DNA of 64,000 nt from the NCBI RefSeq assembly GCF_900188035.1, contig NZ_FZNN01000004.1, positions 124,001 through 188,000 on the forward strand, in the 5' to 3' direction. Source of the DNA: Puniceibacterium sediminis. GTDB lineage: Bacteria > Pseudomonadota > Alphaproteobacteria > Rhodobacterales > Rhodobacteraceae. This document shows positions 47,835 to 56,317 of this stretch, one piece after another (the stretch's first letter is position 1; each line of letters opens with the position of its first letter). The translations under genes and the position numbers were made by a program. Below the pieces are notes generated by a model. It was not told the DNA's origin and ran no database searches. It worked only from the letters and a program-made list of their open reading frames with translations.

Positions 47835-47940
47835 TCCGAACCAGGCCCCGCTCATTTCATCTGCCCCGATATATCCCGGGGGTCTCGCCCAAAGGGCGGC
47901 GGGGGCAGCGCCCCAACCCGCCCCAGATATCAGGCGCAGG
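47835..47940. repeat. GC-rich Roseobacter-type intergenic repeat, copy 2
   Basis: TTCATCTGCCCCGATATATC at 47856 opens an element rich in short hairpins (CGCCC-AAA-GGGCG at 47887-47899; GGGGC/GCCCC near 47902-47914). It is one of at least four related spacer elements in the window. The rest of the 47580-47940 spacer holds only the weak 32-residue frame. Confidence 0.55.
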
Positions 47941-48606
47941 TCACAACCCGCATTTGTCCCGTATGAAGGCCAGCGCCACTGACAGCCCGTCGGGCGCGAT
48001 CCCGTGGCCGGTGCCCTTCATGATATGGCCAAAGATTTCCTTGAATCCGGCTTCCTGCAACGCCTCGGCCGCTTGCGGCAGCGACTGCGGCGGCACCACT
48101 TCGTCTGCATCGCCATGGATCAGCAGGACCGGCGGGCGGCTCACAACTTCGTCGACCAGCAGTTCCGGTTGCAGCAGCCGACCCGAAAAGGCGACGATCC
48201 CCGCCACCGGATCTTCGCGACGCGGCGCCACATGCAGCGACATCATCGACCCTTGGGAAAATCCGACCAGCACCACCTGTTCCGGCAGCAGATCCTCGTC
48301 CACCATCAGCGCATCCAGAAAGGCGTTCAGATCCACAGAGGCCTGAATAAGGCCAGCCTCGGCCTCTTCCTCGCTGGAATGGTCCAGCCAGGGAATCGGG
48401 AACCACTGAAACCCGAAGGGCGCACCGGCGCAGGCTTCGGGCGCATCGGGCGCCACAAACAGCGTATCCGGCAGATGCTCTGCCAGTGGATCGGCCAGAC
48501 CCAGAAGATCGGCGCCATTCGCGCCATAGCCGTGCAGGAAAACCACGCAGGATCGCGTCTCTCCCGATACCGGCTCGCGCCGTTCTGCCTGCAAAACCCG
48601 CGTCAT
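47941..48606 (-). CDS. phospholipase/carboxylesterase family hydrolase
   Basis: A 221-residue alpha/beta hydrolase of the phospholipase/carboxylesterase (YpfH-like) family. Oxyanion region FLHGYGANGADLLGLA, nucleophile Ser in VLVGFSQGSMMS (about residue 117), Asp in HGDADEVVPP and His in GTGHGIAPDG. ATG 48606 overlaps the stop of the glycosylase gene (ATGA) and has GAGGGG upstream. Last gene of a cobK-alkA-esterase leftward run. Confidence 0.9.
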   Translation of the reverse strand: MTRVLQAERREPVSGETRSCVVFLHGYGANGADLLGLADPLAEHLPDTLFVAPDAPEACAGAPFGFQWFPIPWLDHSSEEEAEAGLIQASVDLNAFLDALMVDEDLLPEQVVLVGFSQGSMMSLHVAPRREDPVAGIVAFSGRLLQPELLVDEVVSRPPVLLIHGDADEVVPPQSLPQAAEALQEAGFKEIFGHIMKGTGHGIAPDGLSVALAFIRDKCGL

Positions 48607-49250
48607 AGGGTCCCCTCTCGTTGTTTTACCACATGGTAGTAGGCCCAGAGCGTGCGTGCCGCAACCGATCTCCACGGGCTCCAGGCTTCGGCCATCTGGC
48701 GCAGCGCACGGTCCTTTGGCCGCTCGGGCAGATCGAACAACAACCGCGCGCCTTCCTGCAAGGCCAGATCGCCGGGGGCAAAGACATCCGCACGTCCCAA
48801 GGAAAACATTGCATAGATTTCCGCCGTCCAGACGCCAATGCCCTTGACCGCCGTCAGCTTGCGCACAACCTCTGCCGTCGGGTCGCTGCGCAACGCGTCG
48901 AAATCCAGCCCTGCCTCTGCCAGTGCATGGGCGTAATGCGCCTTTTGCCGGCTCAGGCCCAAGGCGCGCAGATCCTCTTCGCTCACCGACAGGATCGCAT
49001 CCCCGGTGACCATGCCCGCCGCCTCAAGCTTGCCCCAGATGGCGCGCGCGCTGGCGACGCTCACCTGCTGGCTGATGATCGCCGACAACAGCTGGCCAAA
49101 CCCGTCCGCCCGCAGGCGCAGCGGCAGCGGCCCCGTCGCCCCCAGCGCCGCCGCAAACCGGGGTTCGATCCCGGCCAGCCAATCCGCCCCTTCCGCCACG
49201 CAGGCATCCGAGGTGATCACACGGCCAATATCTGTCTCTTGCTCAGCCAT
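48603..49250 (-). CDS. DNA-3-methyladenine glycosylase II (AlkA/HhH-GPD family)
   Basis: Base-excision repair of alkylated purines. The 215 residues comprise the two-domain HhH-GPD fold without the N-terminal AlkA extension. The helix-hairpin-helix is LTAVKGIGVWTAEIYAMF and the catalytic Asp is in FAPGDLALQEGAR (about residue 158). ATG 49250 lies inside the 3' end of cobK (34-bp overlap), an unusually deep overlap for two unrelated functions. Confidence 0.9.
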   Translation of the reverse strand: MAEQETDIGRVITSDACVAEGADWLAGIEPRFAAALGATGPLPLRLRADGFGQLLSAIISQQVSVASARAIWGKLEAAGMVTGDAILSVSEEDLRALGLSRQKAHYAHALAEAGLDFDALRSDPTAEVVRKLTAVKGIGVWTAEIYAMFSLGRADVFAPGDLALQEGARLLFDLPERPKDRALRQMAEAWSPWRSVAARTLWAYYHVVKQREGTL

Positions 49251-49948
49251 TTCAGGGCCTCCTCTATGGTTGCGACACGCGGACCCGCGGGCCTGCGTGG
49301 CCGCGCCACCATCACAACCGGCACCCCCAGCTGCCGCGCCGCCGCCAGCTTGGGCCAACCGCCCGGCCCGCCCGCATTGCGCAGCACCAGCCAATCAATC
49401 CGCAACCGGCGCAGCAGTGCCACCTCTTGTGCCACCGAAAACGGCCCCACGCCGGCCACGAACCGCCCCCGCCGCAGCGCAAACACGCCAGTCTTGCGCC
49501 CGATGACCCGGGCAAAGACCTCTCCGTGAAAGGCGCGCAGGCCCGGCAGTTCCGCCCGTCCGACCGTCACGAACAGCCGCGCCGTGGGCGGCACCACGGC
49601 CACCACCTGCGCCACATCCCGCACCGGCACCCAGGTATCGCGCGGCCCGGGGCGCCACTCCGGGCGAACCAACTGCAGATGCGGCACACCAGCCGCACGC
49701 GACGCCGCCGCGACCATGGCTGCCGTGGCACTGTCGCAGGGATGCGCCGCCTCGATCACCGCCGCAATGCCCCGGTCCCGCAACCACGCAGGCGCCAACG
49801 CCCCCCGGTGCACAGGCCCCGCCCAGTCCCGCGCCACGCGCTCGGCCTCTGGCAGCAGGACGGTCGCGCCGGGAACACGCCGCGCAAGGGCAAGCGCCTC
49901 GGTCGCGCCGCCCACGATAAGAACCTTGCCCTGCGTCAAATCCTTCAT
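49217..49948 (-). CDS. cobK: precorrin-6A reductase (CobK/CbiJ)
   Basis: NADPH-dependent reductase of corrin synthesis. The 243 residues begin KVLIVGGATEALALARRV (nucleotide-binding GGT-E motif), with DATHPCD-type motif as IEAAHPCDSATAAM and the C-terminal WLVLRNAGGPGGWPKLAAA. ATG 49948 is chosen because it begins just before the conserved Rossmann-like start. No other cobalamin gene is in the window, so it is outside the usual cob cluster. Overlaps alkA by 34 bp. Confidence 0.9.
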   Translation of the reverse strand: MKDLTQGKVLIVGGATEALALARRVPGATVLLPEAERVARDWAGPVHRGALAPAWLRDRGIAAVIEAAHPCDSATAAMVAAASRAAGVPHLQLVRPEWRPGPRDTWVPVRDVAQVVAVVPPTARLFVTVGRAELPGLRAFHGEVFARVIGRKTGVFALRRGRFVAGVGPFSVAQEVALLRRLRIDWLVLRNAGGPGGWPKLAAARQLGVPVVMVARPRRPAGPRVATIEEALKWLSKRQILAV

Positions 49949-50002
49949 ACCCCCGTGATAGCGACCCCACCGCACCCAGACCACAGCAAACGCGCGCCCC
50001 GG

Positions 50003-50035
50003 CTTCTTCTCTTTACAGATACGCGCCGGGGGTCC
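50003..50035. repeat. distant copy of the intergenic repeat, copy 3
   Basis: CTTCTTCTCTTTACAGATAC followed by GCGCCGGGGGTCC, a variant of a spacer element often seen in Roseobacter genomes; related to the elements at 34796, 47856 and 53935. It sits between the divergent cobK and MFS genes. Confidence 0.4.
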
Positions 50036-50123
50036 GTGGCTGCAAAACCCCCACCCCGGCACCGGCCACGGGGCCGCACATATCCCGCTTGCGAAGCCCC
50101 CGCATCCCGCCTACCCATTGCGC

Positions 50124-51335
50124 ATGAGCACGCAAGACACCCGCACCCGCCGTAACGTCACGGTCCTTGTCATGGCGCAGGCCATCCTGGGATCGCAGAT
50201 GCCGATGATCTTCACCATCGGCGGCCTCGCGGGGCAGTCGCTGGCCTCCAACATCTGCTTTGCCACCCTGCCGATTTCGCTGATCGTGCTGGGGTCCATG
50301 CTGACCGCAACGCCGATCTCGTGGTTCATGCAGCGCTATGGCCGCCGCGCGGGCTTCATGCTGGGCGCATTGGGCGGTGCCGTGGGCGGCATCATCGGCG
50401 CCATCGGCCTTTACCATGCCTCTTTCCCGCTGTTCCTGCTCGGCAGCCTGTTCACCGGCATCTACATGTCCGCGCAGGGTTTCTATCGCTTTGCCGCCGC
50501 CGACACTGCATCCGAAGAGTTCCGCCCCAAGGCGATCTCATACGTTCTGGCCGGCGGCCTCGTCTCGGCCATCGTCGGCCCGCAGCTGGTTAAACTCACC
50601 GCCGATGCCTACGTCATCCCCTTCCTTGGCACCTACCTTGCCGTGATCGGCGTGAACATCGTGGGATCGCTGCTGTTCCTGATGCTGGATATCCCGACAC
50701 CGACCGCCCCCGCCGCCGATGCCCCCAAGGGCCGCACAAGGTGGGAGCTGATCACCACGCCCCGCATCGCCGTTGCAGTGATCTGCGCCATGGTGTCCTA
50801 CGCGATGATGAACCTTGTCATGACCTCGACTCCGCTTGCCGTGGTTGGCTGCGGCTTTGACAAGGGCGATGCGGCGGATGTGGTCACCGCGCATGTTCTG
50901 GCGATGTTCGCACCGTCCTTCTTTACCGGCCACCTGATCAACCGTTTCGGGGTCGAACGGATCCTCGCGATCGGCCTCGTGATCCTTGGCGCGGCGGGTG
51001 TGGTGGCGCTCAACGGTGTCGAGATTGAAAACTTTTTCATCGCGCTCGTGCTGCTCGGGATCGGCTGGAACTTCGGCTTCATCGGCGCGACGACCATGCT
51101 CGCCGGGGCCCATGCACCAAGCGAACGCGGCCGGATGCAGGGCATGAACGACCTGCTGGTCTTTGGCGGTGTCACCATCGCCTCACTGGCCTCGGGCGGG
51201 TTGATGAACTGTTCGGGCGGCTCGGCGCAGGAAGGCTGGACAGCGGTCAACCTCGCCATGGCCCCGGCGCTTGTGCTGGCGGGTGGCGCTCTGATCTGGC
51301 TCTGGCTTCACCCCAAGGATGAGCACGGCAGGTAG
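50124..51335 (+). CDS. MFS transporter
   Basis: 403 residues, about twelve membrane helices. Motif-A-like loop after helix 2: FMQRYGRRAGFMLGA; the second half has HLINRFGVERILAIG. ATG 50124 (MSTQDTRTRRN) is preferred over a TTG at 50118, though neither has a clear ribosome site. Transported compound unknown. Divergent from cobK; its stop is 7 bp from the convergent NDUFAF6-like gene. Confidence 0.88.
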   Translation: MSTQDTRTRRNVTVLVMAQAILGSQMPMIFTIGGLAGQSLASNICFATLPISLIVLGSMLTATPISWFMQRYGRRAGFMLGALGGAVGGIIGAIGLYHASFPLFLLGSLFTGIYMSAQGFYRFAAADTASEEFRPKAISYVLAGGLVSAIVGPQLVKLTADAYVIPFLGTYLAVIGVNIVGSLLFLMLDIPTPTAPAADAPKGRTRWELITTPRIAVAVICAMVSYAMMNLVMTSTPLAVVGCGFDKGDAADVVTAHVLAMFAPSFFTGHLINRFGVERILAIGLVILGAAGVVALNGVEIENFFIALVLLGIGWNFGFIGATTMLAGAHAPSERGRMQGMNDLLVFGGVTIASLASGGLMNCSGGSAQEGWTAVNLAMAPALVLAGGALIWLWLHPKDEHGR

Positions 51336-51342
51336 GCCCCGC

Positions 51343-52104
51343 CTACCAGCGTCCCGTCGCCGCCTGCCACATCAGCCGCAGACGCTGTACCGGCCCCGAC
51401 AGATATAGATCCCCCGAAGCCACACGCCCGGGCTGGCGCGCGGCAAGGCGCAGCAACGGACCAGCCGCCCAGGCCACCAGCGCCGCCGCCTTCGGGATAT
51501 CACCGCGCCGGGCCTGTGTCAGTCGCTCCAGCCCGCGCTGCGCCAGCGTTGCCACCGCATCGGGGCGACCATCGACCAGCGGCACCCGGCCACGCGACTC
51601 AAGCTCGGGCACCGCGCACAGATAGGCGGCCAGACCCGCCGCATAGCCCAGATTCAGCGCCGCGGCATCATCCGTCCCACCCAACGCACGCGCCGAGGCA
51701 ACCATCAGATGGCCGCCGGTCTCTTCGATGTAACGGTCGAAATGCGCGGCATCCTCGAACGGATCGCGGTAGATGTCCCAGCGCCGCGCTGCCAGCCCCC
51801 GGTCCAGCAATTCTGCCGAAGCCGCATCCAGAACCCGCGCCAGCGGCGTCACCACCTCGTGCCGACGCACCACCTTGCCGCTGCGGATCTCTTCCAGCGC
51901 GTCGCGCCACCATTGCAGCCGCATCTCGGCGATCATCGTTTCCTGCGTGACCCAGGGCGCCCGCGCGGCCTCGATATTGAAGGCAAAGATCGGGAATAGT
52001 TTCGCGCGCGCCTGCACCGGAGCCGCCATGAGCGACCGAAACCGCTCTGGGTCGGCGCGTTCAACCAGTTGCGCACAGGCGATGAGATCGTCGTCAAATT
52101 CCAT
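51343..52104 (-). CDS. squalene/phytoene-synthase-like protein (NDUFAF6-like)
   Basis: 253 residues with the all-alpha prenyltransferase fold: RFRSLMAAPVQARAKLFPIF, MRLQWWRDALEEIRSGK and YIEETGGHLMVASARALGG. The DxxxD substrate motifs of true synthases are missing, and the QWWRDA segment is that of the NDUFAF6 group. That group assists respiratory complex I assembly in mitochondria. So a non-catalytic assembly role is more likely than carotenoid synthesis. ATG 52104. Confidence 0.85.
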   Translation of the reverse strand: MEFDDDLIACAQLVERADPERFRSLMAAPVQARAKLFPIFAFNIEAARAPWVTQETMIAEMRLQWWRDALEEIRSGKVVRRHEVVTPLARVLDAASAELLDRGLAARRWDIYRDPFEDAAHFDRYIEETGGHLMVASARALGGTDDAAALNLGYAAGLAAYLCAVPELESRGRVPLVDGRPDAVATLAQRGLERLTQARRGDIPKAAALVAWAAGPLLRLAARQPGRVASGDLYLSGPVQRLRLMWQAATGRW

Positions 52105-52165
52105 GTGTTCCCCTAGCGCGGCTTTCGCGCCGCAGCAACCGCGCGCAACCAGTGTTGCAGTGGCG

Positions 52166-52188
52166 AAAAAGGGGGCTGTCTGCCCCCT
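52166..52188 (-). terminator. cimA terminator
   Basis: AGGGGGC-AGACA-GCCCCCT followed by TTTTT when read leftward: a 7-bp GC stem and a T-run, 88 bp after the cimA stop. It separates cimA from the NDUFAF6-like gene. Confidence 0.8.
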
Positions 52189-52275
52189 CTGTGTGCTGCG
52201 CGCATTCATCCCCAAGATTACTTTCGGGCCGATGAAGGCGGCAGGCTTTTGCCGGTGAAAAACGCCAGTGGCCGC

Positions 52276-53919
52276 CTATGATACCTCGCCGCAATCGCGG
52301 ATCAGCTTCCAGCGCACCGCGTCCAACAGCGCCTCGAAGGACGCATCGACTATGTTCGCGGAAACCCCCACCGTGGACCAGCTGCGCCCCTGCCCGTCCT
52401 CTGAATCGATGATGACCCGGGTCACGGCCTCGGTCCCGCCCTGGGTGATGCGCACCTTGAAATCGACCAGGCGCAGATCCTCGATCACCTCCTGATAACG
52501 GCCCAGATCCTTGGCCAGCGCCTTGGACAGCGCGTTGACCGGGCCACGGTCGCTGCCGGTCTCGTCCATCGACTCGCTCACCGACAGCTTCTTTTCGCCA
52601 TCGACCTTGACCACCACGACCGCCTCGGACAGCGACACCATCTTATTGCGCTTGTTCTTGCGCCGCTCGACCGTCACCCGGTAGCGTTTGACCTCAAAAA
52701 ACTCGGGCAGCCGCCCCAGTTCGGCCCGCGCCAGCAGTTCAAAGGATGCCTCGGCGGTGTCATAGGAATAGCCCTCCGCCTCGCGCGCCTTTACCGAGTC
52801 AAGGATGCGCCCCAGCGCCGGATCACCCGGTTCGACCTCCAGCCCGGCCTCGGCCAGACGGCGGCGCAGGTTGCTTTGCCCCGCCTGATTGGACATCGGC
52901 ACAAGCCGCCGGTTGCCCACCAGCGACGGGTCGATGTGTTCATAGGTCGTGGGGTCCTTCAGGATGGCGCTGGCATGCAGCCCCGCCTTGTGGGTAAAGG
53001 CCGAGCCGCCCACATAGGGGGTCTGTTTCAGCGGCACCCGGTTCAGAATGTCGTCCAGCATCCGGCTCAGCCGTGTGAGCCCGGCCAGCCCCTCCTCGGA
53101 AACCCCGGTCTCGAACCGATCGGCATAGGGCGCTTTCAGCATCAGCGTCGGGATGATCGAAACAAGGTTGGCATTGCCACAGCGTTCGCCCAGCCCGTTC
53201 AGCGTGCCCTGCACCTGCCGCGCGCCGGCATCCACCGCCGCCAGCGTGCAGCCAACCGCGTTTTCGGTATCGTTGTGGGTGTGAATGCCCAGCTTTTCGC
53301 CCGGCACGCCCGCGGCAATCACCTCGGCCACGATGCGCCCAACCTCAGACGGCAGCGTGCCGCCGTTGGTGTCACACAGCACGACCCAGCGCGCCCCGGA
53401 GTCCAGCGCCACGCGCAGACATTCCAGCGCATAACCGGGATTGGCGCGATAGCCGTCAAAGAAATGCTCGGCGTCCAGCAACGCCTCGCGGCCTTTCGCG
53501 ACACAATGCGCCACGCTGGCGCGGATATTCTCGACGTTTTCCTCCAGCGTGATGCCAAGCGCCGTGGTCACATGAAATTCGTGCGTCTTGCCCACCAGAC
53601 AGACCGCCGGCGTTCCGGCATCCAGAACCGCCGCCAGCACATCGTCATTTTCCGCAGACCGCCCGGCGCGTTTGGTCATGCCAAAGGCCGTCATCCGCGC
53701 CCGCGTCGCAGGGGCCGCGTCAAAGAACCCCGAATCCGTCGGGTTCGCTCCCGGCCATCCGCCTTCGATGTAATCCACGCCCAAAGCATCCAGCGCCGCC
53801 GCGATCCGCAGCTTTTCGGCCACGGAAAACTGCACGCCCTGCGTCTGCTGCCCGTCCCGCAGGGTGGTGTCGTATAGATACAGGCGTTCTTTCGCCGCCC
53901 CGGTTGTCGCGTCCGACAT
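52276..53919 (-). CDS. cimA: citramalate synthase
   Basis: Condenses pyruvate and acetyl-CoA to citramalate, the pyruvate route to isoleucine. The 547 residues show the LeuA/CimA TIM-barrel start LYDTTLRDGQQTQGVQFS, HTHNDTENAVGCTLAAV, GTLNGLGERCGNANLVSI and TPYVGGSAFTHKAGLHASAI. A C-terminal LeuA allosteric domain (YRVTVERRKNKRNKMVSLSE onward) suggests feedback control by isoleucine. The start is ATG 53919. Length and the 'GQQTQGVQF' form support CimA over isopropylmalate synthase. Confidence 0.94.
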   Translation of the reverse strand: MSDATTGAAKERLYLYDTTLRDGQQTQGVQFSVAEKLRIAAALDALGVDYIEGGWPGANPTDSGFFDAAPATRARMTAFGMTKRAGRSAENDDVLAAVLDAGTPAVCLVGKTHEFHVTTALGITLEENVENIRASVAHCVAKGREALLDAEHFFDGYRANPGYALECLRVALDSGARWVVLCDTNGGTLPSEVGRIVAEVIAAGVPGEKLGIHTHNDTENAVGCTLAAVDAGARQVQGTLNGLGERCGNANLVSIIPTLMLKAPYADRFETGVSEEGLAGLTRLSRMLDDILNRVPLKQTPYVGGSAFTHKAGLHASAILKDPTTYEHIDPSLVGNRRLVPMSNQAGQSNLRRRLAEAGLEVEPGDPALGRILDSVKAREAEGYSYDTAEASFELLARAELGRLPEFFEVKRYRVTVERRKNKRNKMVSLSEAVVVVKVDGEKKLSVSESMDETGSDRGPVNALSKALAKDLGRYQEVIEDLRLVDFKVRITQGGTEAVTRVIIDSEDGQGRSWSTVGVSANIVDASFEALLDAVRWKLIRDCGEVS

Positions 53920-53934
53920 CACACCGCCCCCGCC

Positions 53935-53961
53935 TTCATCTGTCCAACAATACTCAGGCGG
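53935..53961. repeat. degenerate intergenic repeat, copy 4
   Basis: TTCATCTGTCCAACAATACT followed by CAGGCGG, related to the elements at 34796 and 47856. It lies in the leader of cimA. Confidence 0.4.
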
Positions 53962-54145
53962 GTAAAGGCCTGTCCGTGCCCTGCTCGGCAAAGGCCCTCA
54001 CCTTCGCAACGGCGCGCTCCGCTCCACCCCAGTTCCGCCCGGGACAGCGTCCCGGGCAGCGCCCGACCGCCCCCCCGGGCGGGCGCTTCACGCCCCCCCG
54101 ACGGCCCGGCGCTGCCCTCGGTCACGCATCCAGTTGCCACCGCGC
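53962..54145. other. GC-rich spacer between cysS and cimA
   Basis: Rich in inverted repeats (GGGAC-AGC-GTCCC near 54038-54050, several CCCGGGC blocks). A GTG-started frame coupled to the cysS stop runs through it but has Gly/Ala/Arg-biased composition expected from GC-rich noncoding DNA. The hairpins may terminate cysS transcripts or structure the cimA leader. Confidence 0.4.
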
Positions 54146-55513
54146 TCACGTCAAAGACTCCAGCTTGGCCGCATCAAACCCGGCACCGGGCACCAGTTCA
54201 ACGCCGGTCTTGCTCATGCGCACCTCGACCCCCGCCCCCGTCAGCACGGTCTTCAGGCGATCCACTTCGGAAAAATCCTTGCTCTGCATCGCCTGCGCAC
54301 GGGCCTCGAACAGGCGAAGCTCCCAAACCGAAAGGTCCGCAACGGGGGCCGCACACCATGCCGGAACCTTGTCCCCCATCAATCCCAGAAACTGCAGCGC
54401 CGCACGCAATGCGGACGCGTCACCGCCCGACGACAGCCGATGCATTTCGGCAATCGCCCCGGCGGTGTTCAGATCATCGGCAAGCGTGTGGATCACCTCC
54501 GCCGCGACCTTGCCGCCATCCTCTGCCGTCCCAGCCTGCGCATACCACTTGCGCAATGTCGCCTCCGCCTCGTCGCGCTTCTTCTCGGTCCAGTCCATCG
54601 GCTTGCGATAATGCGTGCTCAGCATCACAAAGCGGATCACCTCGCCCGGGACACCTTGATCCAGCAGATCGCGCACGGTAAAGAAATTGCTCAGGGACTT
54701 GGACATCTTCTTGCCCTCGACCTGCAACATCTCGTTGTGCAGCCAGACGCGTGCGAACCCACCGCCAGGGTGGGCGCAGCAGCTCTGGGCGATCTCGTTC
54801 TCGTGGTGCGGGAACATCAGGTCATTGCCGCCGCCATGAATGTCAAAGGACTCTCCCAGCAGTTCAAACGCCATGGCCGAACATTCGATATGCCAACCCG
54901 GACGCCCCCGGCCCCAAGGACTCTCCCAGCCGGGCTGATCCCCGCTCGACGGCTTCCACAAGACGAAATCCATCGGGTCTTCCTTGAAGGGGGCAACCTC
55001 GACCCGCGCACCGGCGATCATGTCATCGACAGACCGCCCCGACAGCTTGCCATAGCCCTCATAGGACCGGACACGGAACAACACATGCCCCTCTTTCGCA
55101 TAGGCATGACCCTTGGCGATCAGATCCTCGATCATTGCCACCATCTGCGGAATATACTGCGTCGCGCGCGGCATGTGATCGGGTTCCAGCGCGCCGACCG
55201 CGGCCATGTCATCCAGAAACCACTGCGTCGTCTCGGCGGTGATCTCACCAATGCTGCGCCCGGATGCGGCCGCGCGTGCGTTGATCTTGTCATCCACGTC
55301 GGTAAAGTTGCGCACATAGGTCACGTGATCCGCACCATAGACATGCCGCAGCAGCCGATACAGCACGTCGAACACGATGACCGGGCGGGCATTGCCCAGA
55401 TGGGCGCGGTCATAGACCGTCGGCCCACAGACATACATCCGCACATCATCTGGATTGATCGGCACGAACAGCTCTTTCTTGCGTGTCGCCGTGTTGGTCA
55501 GAAAGATATCCAT
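54146..55513 (-). CDS. cysS: cysteinyl-tRNA synthetase
   Basis: Class I synthetase charging tRNA-Cys, 455 residues. HIGH motif as [11 protein letters not shown], zinc ligand Cys in VCGPTVYD, the WHIECSAMA and [14 protein letters not shown] segments, and KMSKS in [13 protein letters not shown] (about residue 267). ATG 55513. Upstream of cimA on the same strand with a 226-bp spacer. Confidence 0.97.
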   Translation of the reverse strand: MDIFLTNTATRKKELFVPINPDDVRMYVCGPTVYDRAHLGNARPVIVFDVLYRLLRHVYGADHVTYVRNFTDVDDKINARAAASGRSIGEITAETTQWFLDDMAAVGALEPDHMPRATQYIPQMVAMIEDLIAKGHAYAKEGHVLFRVRSYEGYGKLSGRSVDDMIAGARVEVAPFKEDPMDFVLWKPSSGDQPGWESPWGRGRPGWHIECSAMAFELLGESFDIHGGGNDLMFPHHENEIAQSCCAHPGGGFARVWLHNEMLQVEGKKMSKSLSNFFTVRDLLDQGVPGEVIRFVMLSTHYRKPMDWTEKKRDEAEATLRKWYAQAGTAEDGGKVAAEVIHTLADDLNTAGAIAEMHRLSSGGDASALRAALQFLGLMGDKVPAWCAAPVADLSVWELRLFEARAQAMQSKDFSEVDRLKTVLTGAGVEVRMSKTGVELVPGAGFDAAKLESLT

Positions 55514-55718
55514 AGGTCCGTCCTCACGAGGGGTCGCGGCGGACTTAGCAATTCACCCATAAGAAGGAAACAGAATACCGGCCCGCCGAAGATTCAGCAG
55601 GTAATGCAACAAATGATGGGGGCTGCGGTGTTCATGCCGCCCGAATACCACGCCGCCCATCGCCTGACAAGCGTGACCCCATGCGCGCAGACCCGCATGG
55701 GGCCAAAGCTGACCCCGC

Positions 55719-56102
55719 TCAGCCGTAGGACACAACTTCGTATTCAACGCCATCCGGCCCGTCGAAATAGAACCGCTGGCCGGGTTCGTAATCCGCGTGG
55801 TTGTGCGGCACATGGCCTGACGCGATGACCCGTGCCTCGACCTTTGCCAGATCGTCGACCACGATGCCGATGTGGTTCAACCCACCCCATGCGCCATAGC
55901 GTTCCGCCCCACCACGGACCCGGTCACCGCCCGGACGGTAAAGCGCCACGTATCCGGACGCATCCCCCACATGCACCGAATACCCATCGTGTATTGCCGG
56001 GCCGCTCCAGCGAACGGACCAGCCAAAGACATCGGCCAGAAAGGCCGCCGTCGCATCCGGGTCCGACACCGTGATGTTCACATGTTCCAGACGTACCACC
56101 AT
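55719..56102 (-). CDS. VOC-family (glyoxalase/bleomycin-resistance-like) protein
   Basis: 127 residues with the paired beta-alpha-beta-beta-beta modules: MVVRLEHVNITVSDPDATAAFL then LNHIGIVVDDLAKVEARVIA, ending RFYFDGPDGVEYEVVSYG. His in LEHVNI and Glu in VEYEV are at metal-ligand positions. Specific substrate unknown. Its promoter contains an 18-bp SoxR-like operator with a 19-bp spacer, which points to induction by redox-active compounds; that would suit a detoxifying dioxygenase or thiol transferase. Confidence 0.88.
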   Translation of the reverse strand: MVVRLEHVNITVSDPDATAAFLADVFGWSVRWSGPAIHDGYSVHVGDASGYVALYRPGGDRVRGGAERYGAWGGLNHIGIVVDDLAKVEARVIASGHVPHNHADYEPGQRFYFDGPDGVEYEVVSYG

Positions 56103-56134
56103 TGCTCACTCCTGTTTTTCATGGATGTGCGCCT

Positions 56135-56165
56135 TTGGTAATTCCTCAAGCTCACTTGAGGTCAA
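56135..56165 (-). promoter_or_regulatory. SoxR/MerR-type promoter of the VOC gene
   Basis: CCTCAAGCTCACTTGAGG (56144-56161) has perfect 7-bp arms and matches the SoxR box CCTCAAGTTAACTTGAGG at 16 of 18 bases. It sits between a -35 TTGACC (56165-56160) and a -10-like TACCAA (56140-56135) with a 19-bp spacer, the abnormal spacing that MerR-family activators correct. Confidence 0.75.
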
Positions 56166-56317
56166 GCGCTATTTTCCCGCCACTTCACATGCCCTTGCAA
56201 CATGCCCCTGCCCGGACAAACGGACCGGACCTCACACAGAACACCGCTGCCCCTTGCCCCGGGGCGGCGCGCTTGGCACAAGGCTGGTAGTTCCCCCTCC
56301 TGCTGAAAGGCCGTGCC

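Noticed and set aside
51343-52104. Phytoene synthase for carotenoid synthesis
   Set aside because: Catalytic DxxxD motifs absent and no crt genes nearby; NDUFAF6-like features instead.
54000-54130. Riboswitch or T-box in the cysS-cimA spacer
   Set aside because: Only simple GC-rich inverted repeats; no conserved riboswitch or T-box sequence elements could be seen.
53919-54149. 76-codon GTG-started frame coupled to the cysS stop
   Set aside because: Gly/Ala/Arg-biased composition of GC-rich spacer, runs through hairpins and ends exactly at cimA by chance; no domain.
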